Positions 50,136-61,022 of a stretch of 64,000 nucleotides of DNA are shown piece by piece. This DNA comes from Daphnia carinata (lineage: Eukaryota; Arthropoda; Branchiopoda; Diplostraca; Daphniidae): NCBI RefSeq assembly GCF_022539665.2, contig NC_081337.1, positions 5,928,679-5,992,678 of the forward strand, in the 5' to 3' direction. A program made the position numbers and the translations under genes. Under the pieces are notes generated by a model that did no database searches, was not told the DNA's origin, and saw only the letters and a program-made list of their open reading frames with translations. Numbering within the stretch: the stretch's first letter is position 1; the number at the start of each line of letters is the position of its first letter.

Positions 50136-50217
50136 CTTTAGTGGTCAGACCCCGGTGTAAACATCACATCAACGCGACGACACGTACAATAACAAATGGA
50201 GTAGTTTGATTACTTAC
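50136..50217 (-). other. Candidate RS-exon C (82 nt, non-coding)
   Basis: The segment starts GTAAGTAATCAAAC and ends CCACTAAAG before GTAAGAGG. It shares CCATTTGTTATT, GTACGTGTCGTCGCGTTGATGTG and GTTTAC-type blocks with B, with substitutions. Two frames are closed by GTAAGTAA and the third by TGA in GATGTGATG. Its length is within one base of copy B. Similar length plus loss of all open frames in three copies argues against a coding tandem-exon array. Confidence 0.58.
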
Positions 50218-50259
50218 CTAAAGAAAAAGAAACAAAGAAAAAAAAAAAAGCCGTTAGTA
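50212..50259 (-). promoter_or_regulatory. Ratchet point C
   Basis: Minus strand: TTTACTAACGG, an exact match to the strong branch-point consensus TACTAAC, with branch A at 50254. It is followed by a long T tract with a few C and G bases, then TTTAG at 50218 joined without a gap to GTAAGTAATC (50217 downward). The branch-to-AG distance is 36 nt, the same as in copy A. All the signals a spliceosome needs for the first ratchet step are visible. Confidence 0.73.
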
Positions 50260-51322
50260 AAAACATCAAGATCAAATTGACACGTTAAATTTAAAACATG
50301 AGTGGAACATTACAAGTTGAAAACACGTGATCGAACACGAAGAAGATTTTTCGTTTCGAAAAGAAAACGTTTGAATGCATTTCCGTTACATGTTTTGAGT
50401 TTGACGAGAACCAAACAAGTTGCTGTGACGACCCACTGAGCCCACGTTTGCATCTTAACATCCTTGTAGAACGTCTTAGCAACAAAGCGAATCCATTAGA
50501 AACCGGCGAGAATAATAATAATAAAAAAAAAAAGACAAAGACGAGAAAGAAAAATGGGAAATAAATAAACATAAACGCAAAGCTCGAAGAGACGCAACGT
50601 AGGCAACACAAGGATAGTTCCACATGTGCCAGTATGTTTATCGTAACACGTTCTGCAGTGATGCATGTGTATGAGTAGAGAGAGAGAGAGGGAGAGGACA
50701 CCCACACAACAAGTTCCCCGGGAGATCCCATTATTGGGCAAAGATTTTTCTTTTCATCTCGACGTGAAAAACAAAAAAAAAAAAAACAATCCGAAACAAA
50801 ATGTCACAACTAAAATTCGGGACGACGCGCAACTCAAGAAAAACAAGAGTAGACAACGTCCGAATGAAACGGAAACTGGGAGGACGAACGAAGCACTAAA
50901 AAAAAAAAAAAAAAAAAAAAAAGGAAATCAGAATAAACTCTACAACACCCACAGTTTGTGATGACGGTAAATGCGTTGTCAGGGATATCGTTCATCTCCT
51001 GGACAACCATGAAAAGATACGATATTAAAACAGCAGCCAAGGATAAAAGTAGGCAATAAACATATCAGCGCAATTGCCAAGACTTGAATAAAAAAAATTA
51101 AAAAAAAGAAATTATGTGAAAATTTCAAACTGCCCTTTTCATTTTTAAAGATGCGAAACAAACAAAATTAATGAGACAACGTTAAGATGCACTTAAGAGA
51201 TGCGTCGAACTCTGTTCATTGGTAGAAAAGTGGCCACAAAAAAGGACGCCCACTCCCGGAATTGTAACCATAGCAACGGCTAAATCAGCCATGAAAATAC
51301 CCTTTAAAAACGAAAATGTTAC

Positions 51323-51328
<6 letters not shown>

Positions 51329-51355
<27 letters not shown>
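51329..51355. repeat. (GA)n microsatellite
   Basis: About thirteen GA units, followed by a short CA tract (51358-51367). A second GA tract lies 80 bases on. Confidence 0.93.
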
Positions 51356-51434
51356 TAACACACACACAGTATGTACTTTCTTTAGTAAATACACCTATGG
51401 AAATAGATAGAAAAAAAACCAAGACTTATTCTTC

Positions 51435-51455
51435 GAGAGAGAGAGAGAGAGAGAG
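51435..51455. repeat. (GA)n microsatellite grading into G-rich tract
   Basis: About ten GA units followed by GGGCGGGGGGGGAGGGG (51454-51472 region), a plus-strand G-rich stretch with quadruplex potential. Confidence 0.9.
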
Positions 51456-52159
51456 GGCGGGGGGGGAGGGGGGAAAGGAAGGGCTCTTTACGGACTTGCG
51501 TGCGCTTGCAGCTGCTCTGATGCGTATATGATTTAATAGCAATGCATAGAATATATATATATATATTTATACATAAAAGAAGAACCTCCTGTAAATAACC
51601 TTTCCCTTTTGCGCTAGCTAGACGGTATTACATTCAGTAGGAGAGAAAAAAAAAAAAAAAAAAAGAAAGAGCGGGGTCGGGTAGGATCCATATTCTTTCT
51701 TTTTTTTTCGAATCTTATGTGCGCGCGCTCTTGTTCTGCGTAATACATCAACCAAAGAAAAACGAGGACTCAGTTCATGGAAACAGGAAAAAAAAAAAAA
51801 AAATTAATCTAAGTATAAATACAACGTGTATATGGAACGTACGGATGCAAAGTGCTCGGGGGTCTACGGTTGTTTTTTCCCTTTGGGTTTCTTTGTGCCC
51901 GTCGTCTCCGAGATTTATGGATTGGCACGGTAAGAAAAGAACGCACCTCGACGCTACTTACCGGCCGTCTATAGCCCTAAATTGCCCTCCACTCATCTAC
52001 ACCTATACGTAACACACTTTTTTTTTTTCTCTCTCTCTCTCTTTCTCTCTCCCACTATCCATCTCTTTCGGTTGCGTGCTGGTACTTTGAACGAGCTGCC
52101 GAAAGCGAAAGGAAAAAAAAAAAAAATAATAATAATAATAATACAAAGGAAATAATCTT

Positions 52160-52163
<4 letters not shown>

Positions 52164-52190
<27 letters not shown>
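52164..52190. repeat. (GT)n microsatellite
   Basis: About thirteen GT units after a T-run, close to AAT repeats near 52128-52143. Confidence 0.93.
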
Positions 52191-53038
52191 TCAAGTTGCA
52201 AAGTAAACTTGGCACCACTGGCCATTCAAACATCAAACGAGTGATACATTTTTTAAGTAAGAAAAATACACTCGAAAATGGGACCAAGGTGCTGGACATT
52301 GCGCGTTTGCAGGTAATTTTTACCGAAGAAAAAGAAGGGAAAGGGAACTCTTATTTCAACCAATATTCATCAACTAAAGCTTTCTGAATACGTTTTTTTT
52401 TTCCTGCGCGTGAAACTGGCCGAACGTGAACAAACAAAAAAAAAATGTTAAGTACTAGCGAAGAAAAAAAAAAAAAAAAAAAAAAAAAAAAGAAAAGGTG
52501 TTAATGGCTAAAGGCTTTGAAAGTCAGTAGTCACATATGGCATTCAAAGAGCTTCTCTCCAAACTCCACACCCCTTTCGTTTTCCTCCAATTTTTTTTTT
52601 TTTTTTTTTGCTTCTTTACTTTCACGCCATTCTTGACTAGCTCTGAGCTGCTTAACTTTTACGAGGACTCAGAACTGGTGAACGGACGATACAAGCAAAT
52701 CGAAATCAGCTCGGTTCGTTTCAAAGAACTCAACCTTTTAAAGCCTCCTTTTTTATTCAAAAATGTTCTAATTGCTTTTTTAAGTAGAAGAAAAAAACAA
52801 AACAAAAAAAAAACAAACAAACAAACAATTAGCTAATTATTCAAGAAAAGTCACTAATGTGCATTTGATGACGCTCCAAAAGAGACCTCGAGAGAATAGG
52901 TAACTGAAGAGGGTAATACTATCCAACGAACGGAGAGAAATTGCGATTGAAAATCCATTCTTACATTTCCTACAGCACACGCAGAGAGGGAGAGAAAGAA
53001 AGAGTAGCCATAGCTGCACTATACACATAGCTCAGAGG

Positions 53039-53060
53039 CTCTCTCTCTCTCTCTCTCTCT
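53039..53060. repeat. (CT)n microsatellite
   Basis: About eleven CT units ending CTATAG. On the plus strand this resembles a pyrimidine tract plus TAG acceptor, but no branch motif or exon follows. Confidence 0.9.
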
Positions 53061-53476
53061 ATAGCTCGGGCAATGAACGCTAGAAGATGATTGGAACCAT
53101 TGGAGCATCGGGCTCCGAGAGGGAGAGTACCTTCCTTTCCGCATCTAATGCAAAGGTTCTACTTGGATATAGTACATTTCCATGTGTGTAGTGGCAAGCA
53201 AAATCGAATCGCAATCAAGCACGCAAAACGTTCCCCTCTCTTTCGGTCCTCGCTCAAGAACAGAAAACAAAAACAAAAAGAAAAATGGGGAAAAATAGAA
53301 AATAGAAAATTGGTTGCGAGTACGTGGCAGATGGACGAGCCGGGGCGTGCACATCCCCTTTCTGCACGGCACGATATACGCTTTGTTAGAACAGTCAATT
53401 TGCGCCCTGTATTAACATAGCACTTGAGGGCATTCTGGCGTCCGTCCATCCCTTTCCTTTCACGGAATTGACGTCC

Positions 53477-53507
<31 letters not shown>

Positions 53508-54236
53508 CTTTTTTTTTCCTGCTCCTTTTTGTAGGTCCCCCCCCCCCCCCCCATGTTGTGTCAACGTGTTGGGTAAATCCTGAGCTTCAAAAAAAAAAAT
53601 AAATAAATAGGTGGCAAAGAAAAAATAAAAAATGAAAAGGTCACACAGTCACGGACTGAGAGCAATAAAGTAAAGTGCAAAAATGGAAGAATTTGCATAT
53701 CAATCGGTTAAACCAAAACGGGAATGAAATGAAGCGGTTCGTTTGTCCTCCTTCCCACGCATGCAAATAATATGCAGACGGTCAAGCCAAAAAAAAAAAA
53801 AAAAGAAACAAAAAATGAATAAGAAAAAGGCATACACGCATTCTCTCATAGCCGACTTCTTTTGTCGAGTAAAAGAAAAATGGATCCCCAATTTTCAATG
53901 CCGACAAGAAGAGGGGGAAAACTAATCGACTTAAAAGTTTTGCGCGGACAGAAATAAACTGATTGCAAAACTCTTCGTCAGTCGTTAGATATTCAAAAAA
54001 AAAAAAAAAAAAAAAAAAAAAACACCATTCGTTCATAATTAGCCAAAGTGGATGTGTCATGATGGTGGCAAGCAGGTCACTGAAATTCGCATCATCATTG
54101 TGGGCTCCCATCGTCATCATTTTCTGGTGACCCAAACTCTTTGGCTCCCCCCCCCCCCCCCCCCGCGCGCTCCCTTTCTTCAAACTGACGACAAGAGCAA
54201 TTCAGCAACTTTTCAATTAGGTTTCAGCACGCAGCG

Positions 54237-54256
54237 CACACACACACACACACACA
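54237..54256. repeat. (CA)n microsatellite
   Basis: About ten CA units before TGAAAATCGGG. Confidence 0.9.
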
Positions 54257-55096
54257 TGAAAATCGGGCCTCACGGTGAGTGATGCTGCACTGCCCAACGG
54301 CGGCCCACTCTCCTCGCTACAAGAGACCACTCGGCACCCGAAATCTTCTATTGGAGCGTTTGACATGATCAGCGCCACTCGAACGGTCAAGGAGAGAGGA
54401 ATGAATGATATCCGAGAAAAATAAAAAAAAAAAAAATATATATATATATTTGAAGCTCAATCTGACCAGCTCGTGTGATCGATCGATCCCCCCCCCCCCT
54501 CACTCTTTTTTCTTTTTCTCGGGAGTTTGTGCTAGTGACTCAATAGTATATAGACATCACTTCCAAAATATGAGTGAACGGCCAGAGGCGTGAAAATGGC
54601 GGCATATTGATGGTTAACATTTTTTCCATCTTTTTCTTTTTCTTTTTTTTTTTTTATTTTACGATTGTTCACCTAGAAAACATTGGACAAAAGACATTTC
54701 GACAGCTAGAAATAGATAACTCTTTTTGGGACAGAGAATAGAAAGCCAAGTTGACAAATCGATCGTCCCTCCTATTTCATCGATTATCACGTCTGTTTTT
54801 CTCTTACATCGACAGACTTGGGGATCAACACTATTCCTTTAAAAAACAAAACAAAACAAAAAACGTCCCTTATTACAATTTCCTGACGATTGTATTTCCT
54901 TTTTTTTTTTTTTGTTTCTATTTAAAACTTCATCGCTAGCTTTCAATTAAAGTAACACAATCTCTTTGATCCTGGTGGACCCTTTGACGATTGAAGAGAT
55001 CAAGACGCGAGCGAAACCAATTAAGAAAGAGCCAAACTATGACCGTAAGAGTAAACGTACATGTGCATACACACTTCTGTTTGAAAAAGTACACGT

Positions 55097-55114
55097 ACAC
55101 ACACACACACACAC
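55097..55114. repeat. (CA)n microsatellite
   Basis: About nine AC units following GTACACGT. Confidence 0.9.
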
Positions 55115-55419
55115 AGCCCCGAAAGAGTAAAAGAGAAAATGGGAGAGAGACGTCGGGCGTTTGTGCAAAGTCTATCTTTGAGCATCAAGTGTACAGTCCC
55201 GCGCCAATTGAGGTAATGTCGTACGTGCGCGGGGCTCATTGGGATGATGGCAATCGAACTGAGAGATGTCATGCAAGCTGGACATGTAAACAAACAACAC
55301 ACACACACAAAAAAAAAAAGGAAGCCTCGATATCCTTCCATGTCCTCGACTTACACATCGATGATGATGATGGACACAAAAACACGCTCTTTTCTATATA
55401 GCGACTCTCCTTCATTTCC

Positions 55420-55439
55420 TCTTTCTTTCTTTCTTTCTT

Positions 55440-55471
<32 letters not shown>
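55420..55471. repeat. (CTTT)n grading into T30
   Basis: About five CTTT units followed by an uninterrupted T30 (55442-55471), a typical path of homopolymer growth from a tetranucleotide repeat. Confidence 0.93.
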
Positions 55472-55659
55472 CTTTTCTATCCGATGGATCACGTACCGCC
55501 TTCTCTCTATCACACACATTGAAAGGGATAGCAGCCGTGCGAGAGGAACATCTCCCGTTCGTTGCCGGACTCGTCTATTCCGCCTTTTACTGGATAACGG
55601 CTCAGATTCAATCGCATTAAAACGTCTTTTAGCTGAACGCACGAAATGAGAAAGAACGA

Positions 55660-55691
<32 letters not shown>

Positions 55692-56920
55692 GGGGGCCAG
55701 AGACTGAAACTCATCGAGTTAAGAGGCATACAATCGAAAAAACACGCAGACGCCCTGACGTTTCATTTCTCATCGGCAACAGACCCAACGTGATTACAAA
55801 TGAAAGTCTCCCCTCTTTAACTTTATTTTGCCTGTAACCAAAAATAAAAAAAAATAAAATAAAAAATTTCTAACTTTGCTCTCAATGACAAAGAAACAGC
55901 TTTGATGTGGCCTGCTGCTTTATATTACGCAACGGGGCCACGATGGCTAACGGCTATTTTCGGCTCAATTTTGTTGTTGTTGTTGTTGTCTTGAACGAAA
56001 TAAATGGAGCCAATTTTCAATCAAGTACGGCCTTTCACTCTTATTTTTTTTTTTTTTTTTTTTTACTACAAGGCCCATATAAAATCGCCCCTTTAAAAGA
56101 AAAAAAAAAAAAAAAGTAGAAGGAGTGGGGGATGAATACGATCGTTGAGCCCGAAACTAGACTGTCATTACCTCAACTTGATTAATGGTTTCGACGACAA
56201 TCCCGCCAGCGACGAAAAAAAAAAAAATACAAATAGAATGAGATGTTTGTCTGCTTCCAAACTCCACATGTAAAAAAAAAAAAAAAAAAGGTTGGCCTCA
56301 ACACAAAAATCGCTTCCCCCCCCCCCTCCTCTTTAAGTAGGACGGAAATTGTCAGCTGCATCGGATCTGCTTTCTGCCGTGTCGTATATACGGTGCTGGC
56401 CCAAGGGTTACAGAACCATTCATCTCGCCGTTCTTTAACGCAGTAAATAAGTGCATCATCATCAATTACCACCCCCGTGTGCAGATAGACTCGACGAAGG
56501 AAAAAAAAAAAAAAAAAAATATTAAGTATCCAAGGGTTATCCATCGTCTGTATCTCTCGACGAAAAAACGAACGCCAGTTTGACGTGGAAAAAACACGAA
56601 CAAATCATGGAGCCATTCAAAGGACATTTGCAGGCTAGCGTTACACAAATTGCAACGCAAAATAAAAAATAAAAAGAAACTCTTTTTTTTTTCATTTTGA
56701 AAATACTCCAACCCCCTGCCTTTCTCCTCCACCTCAATCGGTGTAATCACGTTGATCAAACGAGCATAATGATGATATCTAAAGAGCGCGCGCACTATTT
56801 TTCCCCCAAGATTTTCTATGATGATGAATGCAATGAATCAGCTTTTCTTTTCACAGTCCATGTTTGTTTCGTTTCCTTTTTCTAGCACAAGGACACGCAC
56901 AAGCTCGCCCCTCCGAACAT

Positions 56921-56954
56921 TACACACACACACACACACACATACACACACACA
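56921..56954. repeat. (CA)n microsatellite, interrupted
   Basis: About eleven CA units, a TA interruption at 56943, then five more CA units running into an A-run. Confidence 0.93.
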
Positions 56955-57071
56955 AAAAAAAGTGCTTTAGTTACATAAATAAAATTAAGAGGAACCCTAA
57001 CAGTCTCCGGGTACTGTCTGACATCTCGAAATGTCACGCTGCAAAATACTATATGTGTACTCAAGCATACT

Positions 57072-57103
<32 letters not shown>

Positions 57104-57388
57104 ATTGGATTTGCCCATCTTCTCTTGTTTTTTGTGTCCCCTCCCCCCCCCCCCGCGTTTTTTTTGTAAATTATACAAACATTCGGGGAGGATACATGTG
57201 GGTGTACCTCAGCCGGGCGGAGAGGGAGAAAGAAACGAGATCTATGAGCTGGAACCGTTCGCAAGCGGCGTTGACTTGCGAGGGCCGCGCGCGGGGACGC
57301 GTGTTGTCTAACTGCTATCATCAATAAAGAAACTCGGCAAAAAGAAGAATGAAAAGAGAAAAAAAAAAAAAATGTACACAACAACGAA

Positions 57389-57422
<34 letters not shown>

Positions 57423-57609
57423 GCAAAGCTTAGAGGAGGGTAACGCAAAAAGAAAGGGAGGATGCCAAACGATGTGGTCCGGATCATCAATTCTCCCAGC
57501 ACTTCATCGACAGCCCTAGCTACATCATACAGCCATGGATGTAGCGAAGGCACACAGAAGCCCCCCCATTCCATACGGACGTCAGAAGGTTTTCATCGAC
57601 GTATCAAAA

Positions 57610-57610
<1 letters not shown>

Positions 57611-57641
<31 letters not shown>
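57611..57641. repeat. Poly(A) run, 31 bases
   Basis: Uninterrupted A31. Another A28 run lies at 57392-57419. Confidence 0.95.
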
Positions 57642-57643
<2 letters not shown>

Positions 57644-58786
57644 GAAAAGGGGAGAAAATTGTTAGAATAGTGCGGATGCCAATGATGAAAAGAAAAAAAA
57701 AATATATATGCTATACACATGGAGCTTCTCCTGAGAGGAACGGATATAGAAAAAGGGGATTAAAAGACTACGGTGCCCGTTAGCCTATGGAATCACGTAA
57801 AAAGAAAAAAAAGAAAAAAGAAAAAAAAAAAAAAAAAAAAATAGGAAATCCCCTCTATAATTCTATATTGGTATAATAACCCTACACTCGTTTGGTCCTA
57901 CGATTTCCCTCTCATTTATTCCCATCATTATATTACTATTCTCGAGCATGGAAAAGTATCACAACGTCCGGCAACGATGGCCATCCGATATGTGAAAAAC
58001 AGTCGGTTTATTCCCCTTTCCACGGACCCTAACAAAAAAAAAAAAAAAAAAAAAATCCCGTGCACAAAGAAATAAATGGGAAGGGGGGGAGTGAGCCCAA
58101 AGAGCAAAATGTACGAATAGAACAGATGGAAAAAAAAAAAAAAAAAAAGGGAGAAAATGATTGGATTCATAAGTGGAGAAAACAAAATGCGAAAAAAATA
58201 CTTTGAAAAAGAACACGACATTTTTGCTTTGATAATGGTGGAGTAGCAGCGAAAGGTGTTTGACGTTAGTACGTTAAACAAGAAACGTTCGGTAGAGTGA
58301 CGCAAACGAGGAAAGGCATTAACAAAGAACGTCCATAAAGGTACGCGCCGGTAATTGCTGAATTCATAACTCTGTACAGTTTGTAATATATCTATCTTAC
58401 GTTCACTAATGAACGATCCATTCTCTCTCACTGCTGCCTACCCCCTCCCCAGACTTTTTTTCATTCTGTCACTCACTTTCTCCTTGTTGTGTGCCACCCC
58501 TCACGTCTTCCATCTCTTCTCCCTCTTTTTTTTTTTTTTTTTTCTCTTTCTTTTCTCTGGAACGTCCTTGTTAGATCAGACCCAGAGGACCGACAAACAA
58601 CACCGAGTGTAGGGACGGCCAAACTACCTCCAATCATGGATTCCCCTTATACTTTCTCATCACACAACCTTTTTCCTCCTATTAGATGATATGTCGAAGC
58701 GCACGCAGCCCCTCAAAAACTTGTCCATCTGCTCGCGCTGCTACGTTGCCTTTGCGCTTTCTAACAAACGGAGCATTATTATATAA

Positions 58787-58804
58787 CACACACACACACA
58801 CACA
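58787..58804. repeat. (CA)n microsatellite
   Basis: About nine AC units after TTATTATATA. Confidence 0.9.
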
Positions 58805-59233
58805 AAATTGAGCTTTTACATCGGGAGAAAACGAGTCAACTTTAACTTGATCGTTATAACGCTAGTTAGTACCAAGTTGCAATACACCTTTGTCAAACAA
58901 AAGAACAGAGAAATCCTCTCTCTCAAAAAAAAAAAAGAAACTTTGATATCTGCTCTCGTACATTATCCACGTGAAGGATTTCTTCAAACTCTTCGTCAAA
59001 AATCCTCGCGTGATAAAGTTCGTTCATTTTTGTTCTCAGGACAGATGGTTCAAATTGCAATATTATATTAACACAATTTTTTTTTTTTGAGGGGGGGGGA
59101 GAATAAAATAAAAAAGAATCGGTTCCATCATCATCATCCCAATACAGCTGTAGGCACTCGGGTGCCGGAATCTTTAGAAAGAAAAAAGGAATATAATATT
59201 CCAGATGCGCGCGTGGAGTAGGCGGAGTAAATA

Positions 59234-59236
<3 letters not shown>

Positions 59237-59288
<52 letters not shown>
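59237..59288. repeat. Poly(A) run, 52 bases (longest in window)
   Basis: Uninterrupted A52, followed by GGAAAG and a second A-run. It is too long to be stable, so the true length is probably polymorphic and subject to sequencing error. No element body ends at it. Confidence 0.95.
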
Positions 59289-59290
<2 letters not shown>

Positions 59291-59424
59291 AAAGAAAAAA
59301 AAAAAAAAGAAGAGATATATACGCTTTCACGCTGTCAAACGCGATGGGGGTCGCAAAACTAACGATCCCTCGAGTCCCGACGAACAAAAAGACGCAAAGT
59401 CGTAAACTTCAACAGTAGAAAGAG

Positions 59425-59455
59425 AAAAAAAAAAAAAAAAAAATTTTTTTTTTTT
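59425..59455. repeat. A19-T12 fold-back
   Basis: Nineteen A followed directly by twelve T, forming a self-complementary block ending TTTGG. Confidence 0.93.
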
Positions 59456-60014
59456 GGTAAGGCAGAGATGAGAGTTTGAAAATGACGCCAGGAGTGAAAG
59501 AGGAAAAAAAAAAAGAATAGTCTATGGCGACGCTACCGAACGAGGTGGCATTTGACACAGACACCCAAAAATGCCCTACGTATTTTACGATATCCCCCCC
59601 CCCATTGCAATCGAAAGAAAGATTGGAATGGGGAAGGCAAAAAAAAAAAAAAAAAAAAAAATCTGAAGAGGACCGTCACCTTGTGGCGCGAATGGTGTAT
59701 AATAAGGGCGGAGCCGGGCACAACTGGAGACATTCGCCGCCGGTCTTTTCCGAGTGTACAAATTAGACACGGCCTGCCTCCCCCCCCCCCCATCCTTTCT
59801 TTTTTCTATAGATTTATTCGATGTTCGTGTATAAATATACACTTGGACGGTTGGCTTCAGCAAATGAGGAACGGACGTCGAATAGCCAAAAACCCGTAGG
59901 AAGAAGAAATAAAAAAATAATAATAAAAAGATGGTAGAGAGGAGGGGGGCGAAAAAAAAAAGTTTGAATCAATAAATCCCTGCTTGAATGGACAGAGGGG
60001 AGAACTGTTACAAT

Positions 60015-60086
60015 CTATATATATATATATATGCTACGTCTGTCTGTCTGTATGTATGTATGTATGTATATATATATAGATAGATA
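60015..60086. repeat. Compound microsatellite (AT)n-(GTCT)n-(GTAT)n-(AT)n-(GATA)n
   Basis: Successive units run AT (60016-60032), GTCT (about three, 60038-60049), GTAT (about four, 60050-60067), AT again, then GATA/TAGA. The stepwise motif changes are typical of an old microsatellite with point mutations that later expanded. Confidence 0.93.
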
Positions 60087-60984
60087 ATTTCATATGGTGG
60101 TAAATCATCGTTGCCCGTTGGCACGAGTTCCTATTCGTGGCCATATAATAACCCAACTTGAATATTATGTAGGCTACACACGTTACGCATACGCAAACAC
60201 CCATAAAATATAATAATAATACATCAACATTTCTAAATTGTGCATTTAAAATCTAAAAAAAAAAAAAAAATTCTTCTTTTCTATCGTCCATTTCTTTTTT
60301 TTTTTTTTTTTTTTTAAAGGGACCAGCAGAATACAAAGGGAAAAAAAATCGAGCTATCAAAAGCAAATTTGAATAGAACGGGCAATCCCATTGGGGACAA
60401 TTTGGGTACAAGGTGGGGTTGAATTTTATTGGGCACGAAAGGTCCCAACTTCAATATTACGAAACAAGTGAAACATAAAGGGACAAGAAAAAAAAAAAAA
60501 AAAAGGCAATTGTAAACGATCACCGTAAAGAAAGAAAGAAAAAGAAAATCCTTCAAGCAAAACCAGCCAATATGCTATCCATCCGGCACAAACTTCCCGT
60601 CCGCTCTTTACATCGCACGCAAAGGGCCGGATGAAAGAGAGGAACAATCAAAACTGTTATTATTTTTTTTTTTTTTTTTTTGCGACGTTACGTCATTGCA
60701 CGTCGTATTGTTTGCGGCCACATTTTTCGCGCATCGTCAACATTCCGGAAAACCAACAAAAAAAAAAAAAAATTTAGAATGTGAATACCAACGAGACAGT
60801 GCAAAACAAAAAAAAAAAAAAAAAAAAAAAAGAAAGAGACTATCAATCAGCCGTGAAAAGAAATGTCAACCATTCTCTCGATAAATCTCAATCGTAAACA
60901 GGGACGAGGTGATACGTTAACGAATATAATCAACTCTTTGGCCGGTCTTATCTTCTAGATTCGATTACTCGGCCGTTTTAACTG

Positions 60985-60985
60985 T

Positions 60986-61018
<33 letters not shown>

Positions 61019-61022
61019 GCAC
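60985..61022. repeat. (CA)n with (CG CA) end
   Basis: About fourteen CA units followed by CGCACGCACG. Confidence 0.93.

Larger units (their letters stand above)
49868..50290 (-). repeat. Element C: third, most diverged copy of the splice-module repeat
   Basis: The same order of parts is present: TACTAAC (50253-50259), pyrimidine tract, AG|GTAAGTAA at 50218/50217, an 82-nt segment, donor AAAG|GTAAGA at 50136/50135, then the downstream block. Conserved downstream pieces are GCCAATGCGTTTAGCGAC (compare TTTAGCGAC in A), GAACCACGGAAG, AATTGATTAC (49944-49953), AACGCGATGCTCCTC and GATTGGACATAGCGGC at the far edge (49868-49883), which ties it to both A and B. Two C-runs on the plus strand (50046-50053 and 50088-50104) are G-runs in the transcript sense. 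Divergence between the cores suggests an old duplication, while the splice motifs remain intact. Confidence 0.75.
50291..57000. other. Non-coding low-complexity segment
   Basis: No gene seen. Repeats: GA at 51329-51355 and 51435-51455, AT at 51551-51567, AAT near 52128-52143, GT at 52164-52190, CT at 53039-53060, A29 at 53477-53505, C15 near 53537-53552, C17 near 54148-54164, CA at 54237-54256 and 55097-55114, CTTT then T30 at 55420-55471, and CA at 56921-56954. The stretch 52840-53450 is comparatively free of long runs but shows no coding or RNA-gene signature. Confidence 0.8.

Noticed and set aside
3813-50217. Coding tandem-exon array (Dscam-like mutually exclusive exons)
   Set aside because: The repeated 76-83 nt exons have stops in all frames, lengths that are not equal modulo three, and lie 20-26 kb apart, unlike compact coding exon clusters.
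51950-51975. Donor-like CG|GTAAGTAG with a nearby upstream ATAG on the minus strand (possible 7-nt microexon)
   Set aside because: No pyrimidine tract or branch motif precedes the AG, and none of the flanking blocks of elements A-C is present.
659-59288. Poly(A) runs as tails of processed pseudogenes or LINE/SINE copies
   Set aside because: No gene-like or element-like body, target-site duplication or consistent upstream sequence was seen next to the runs. They occur on both strands at very high density.
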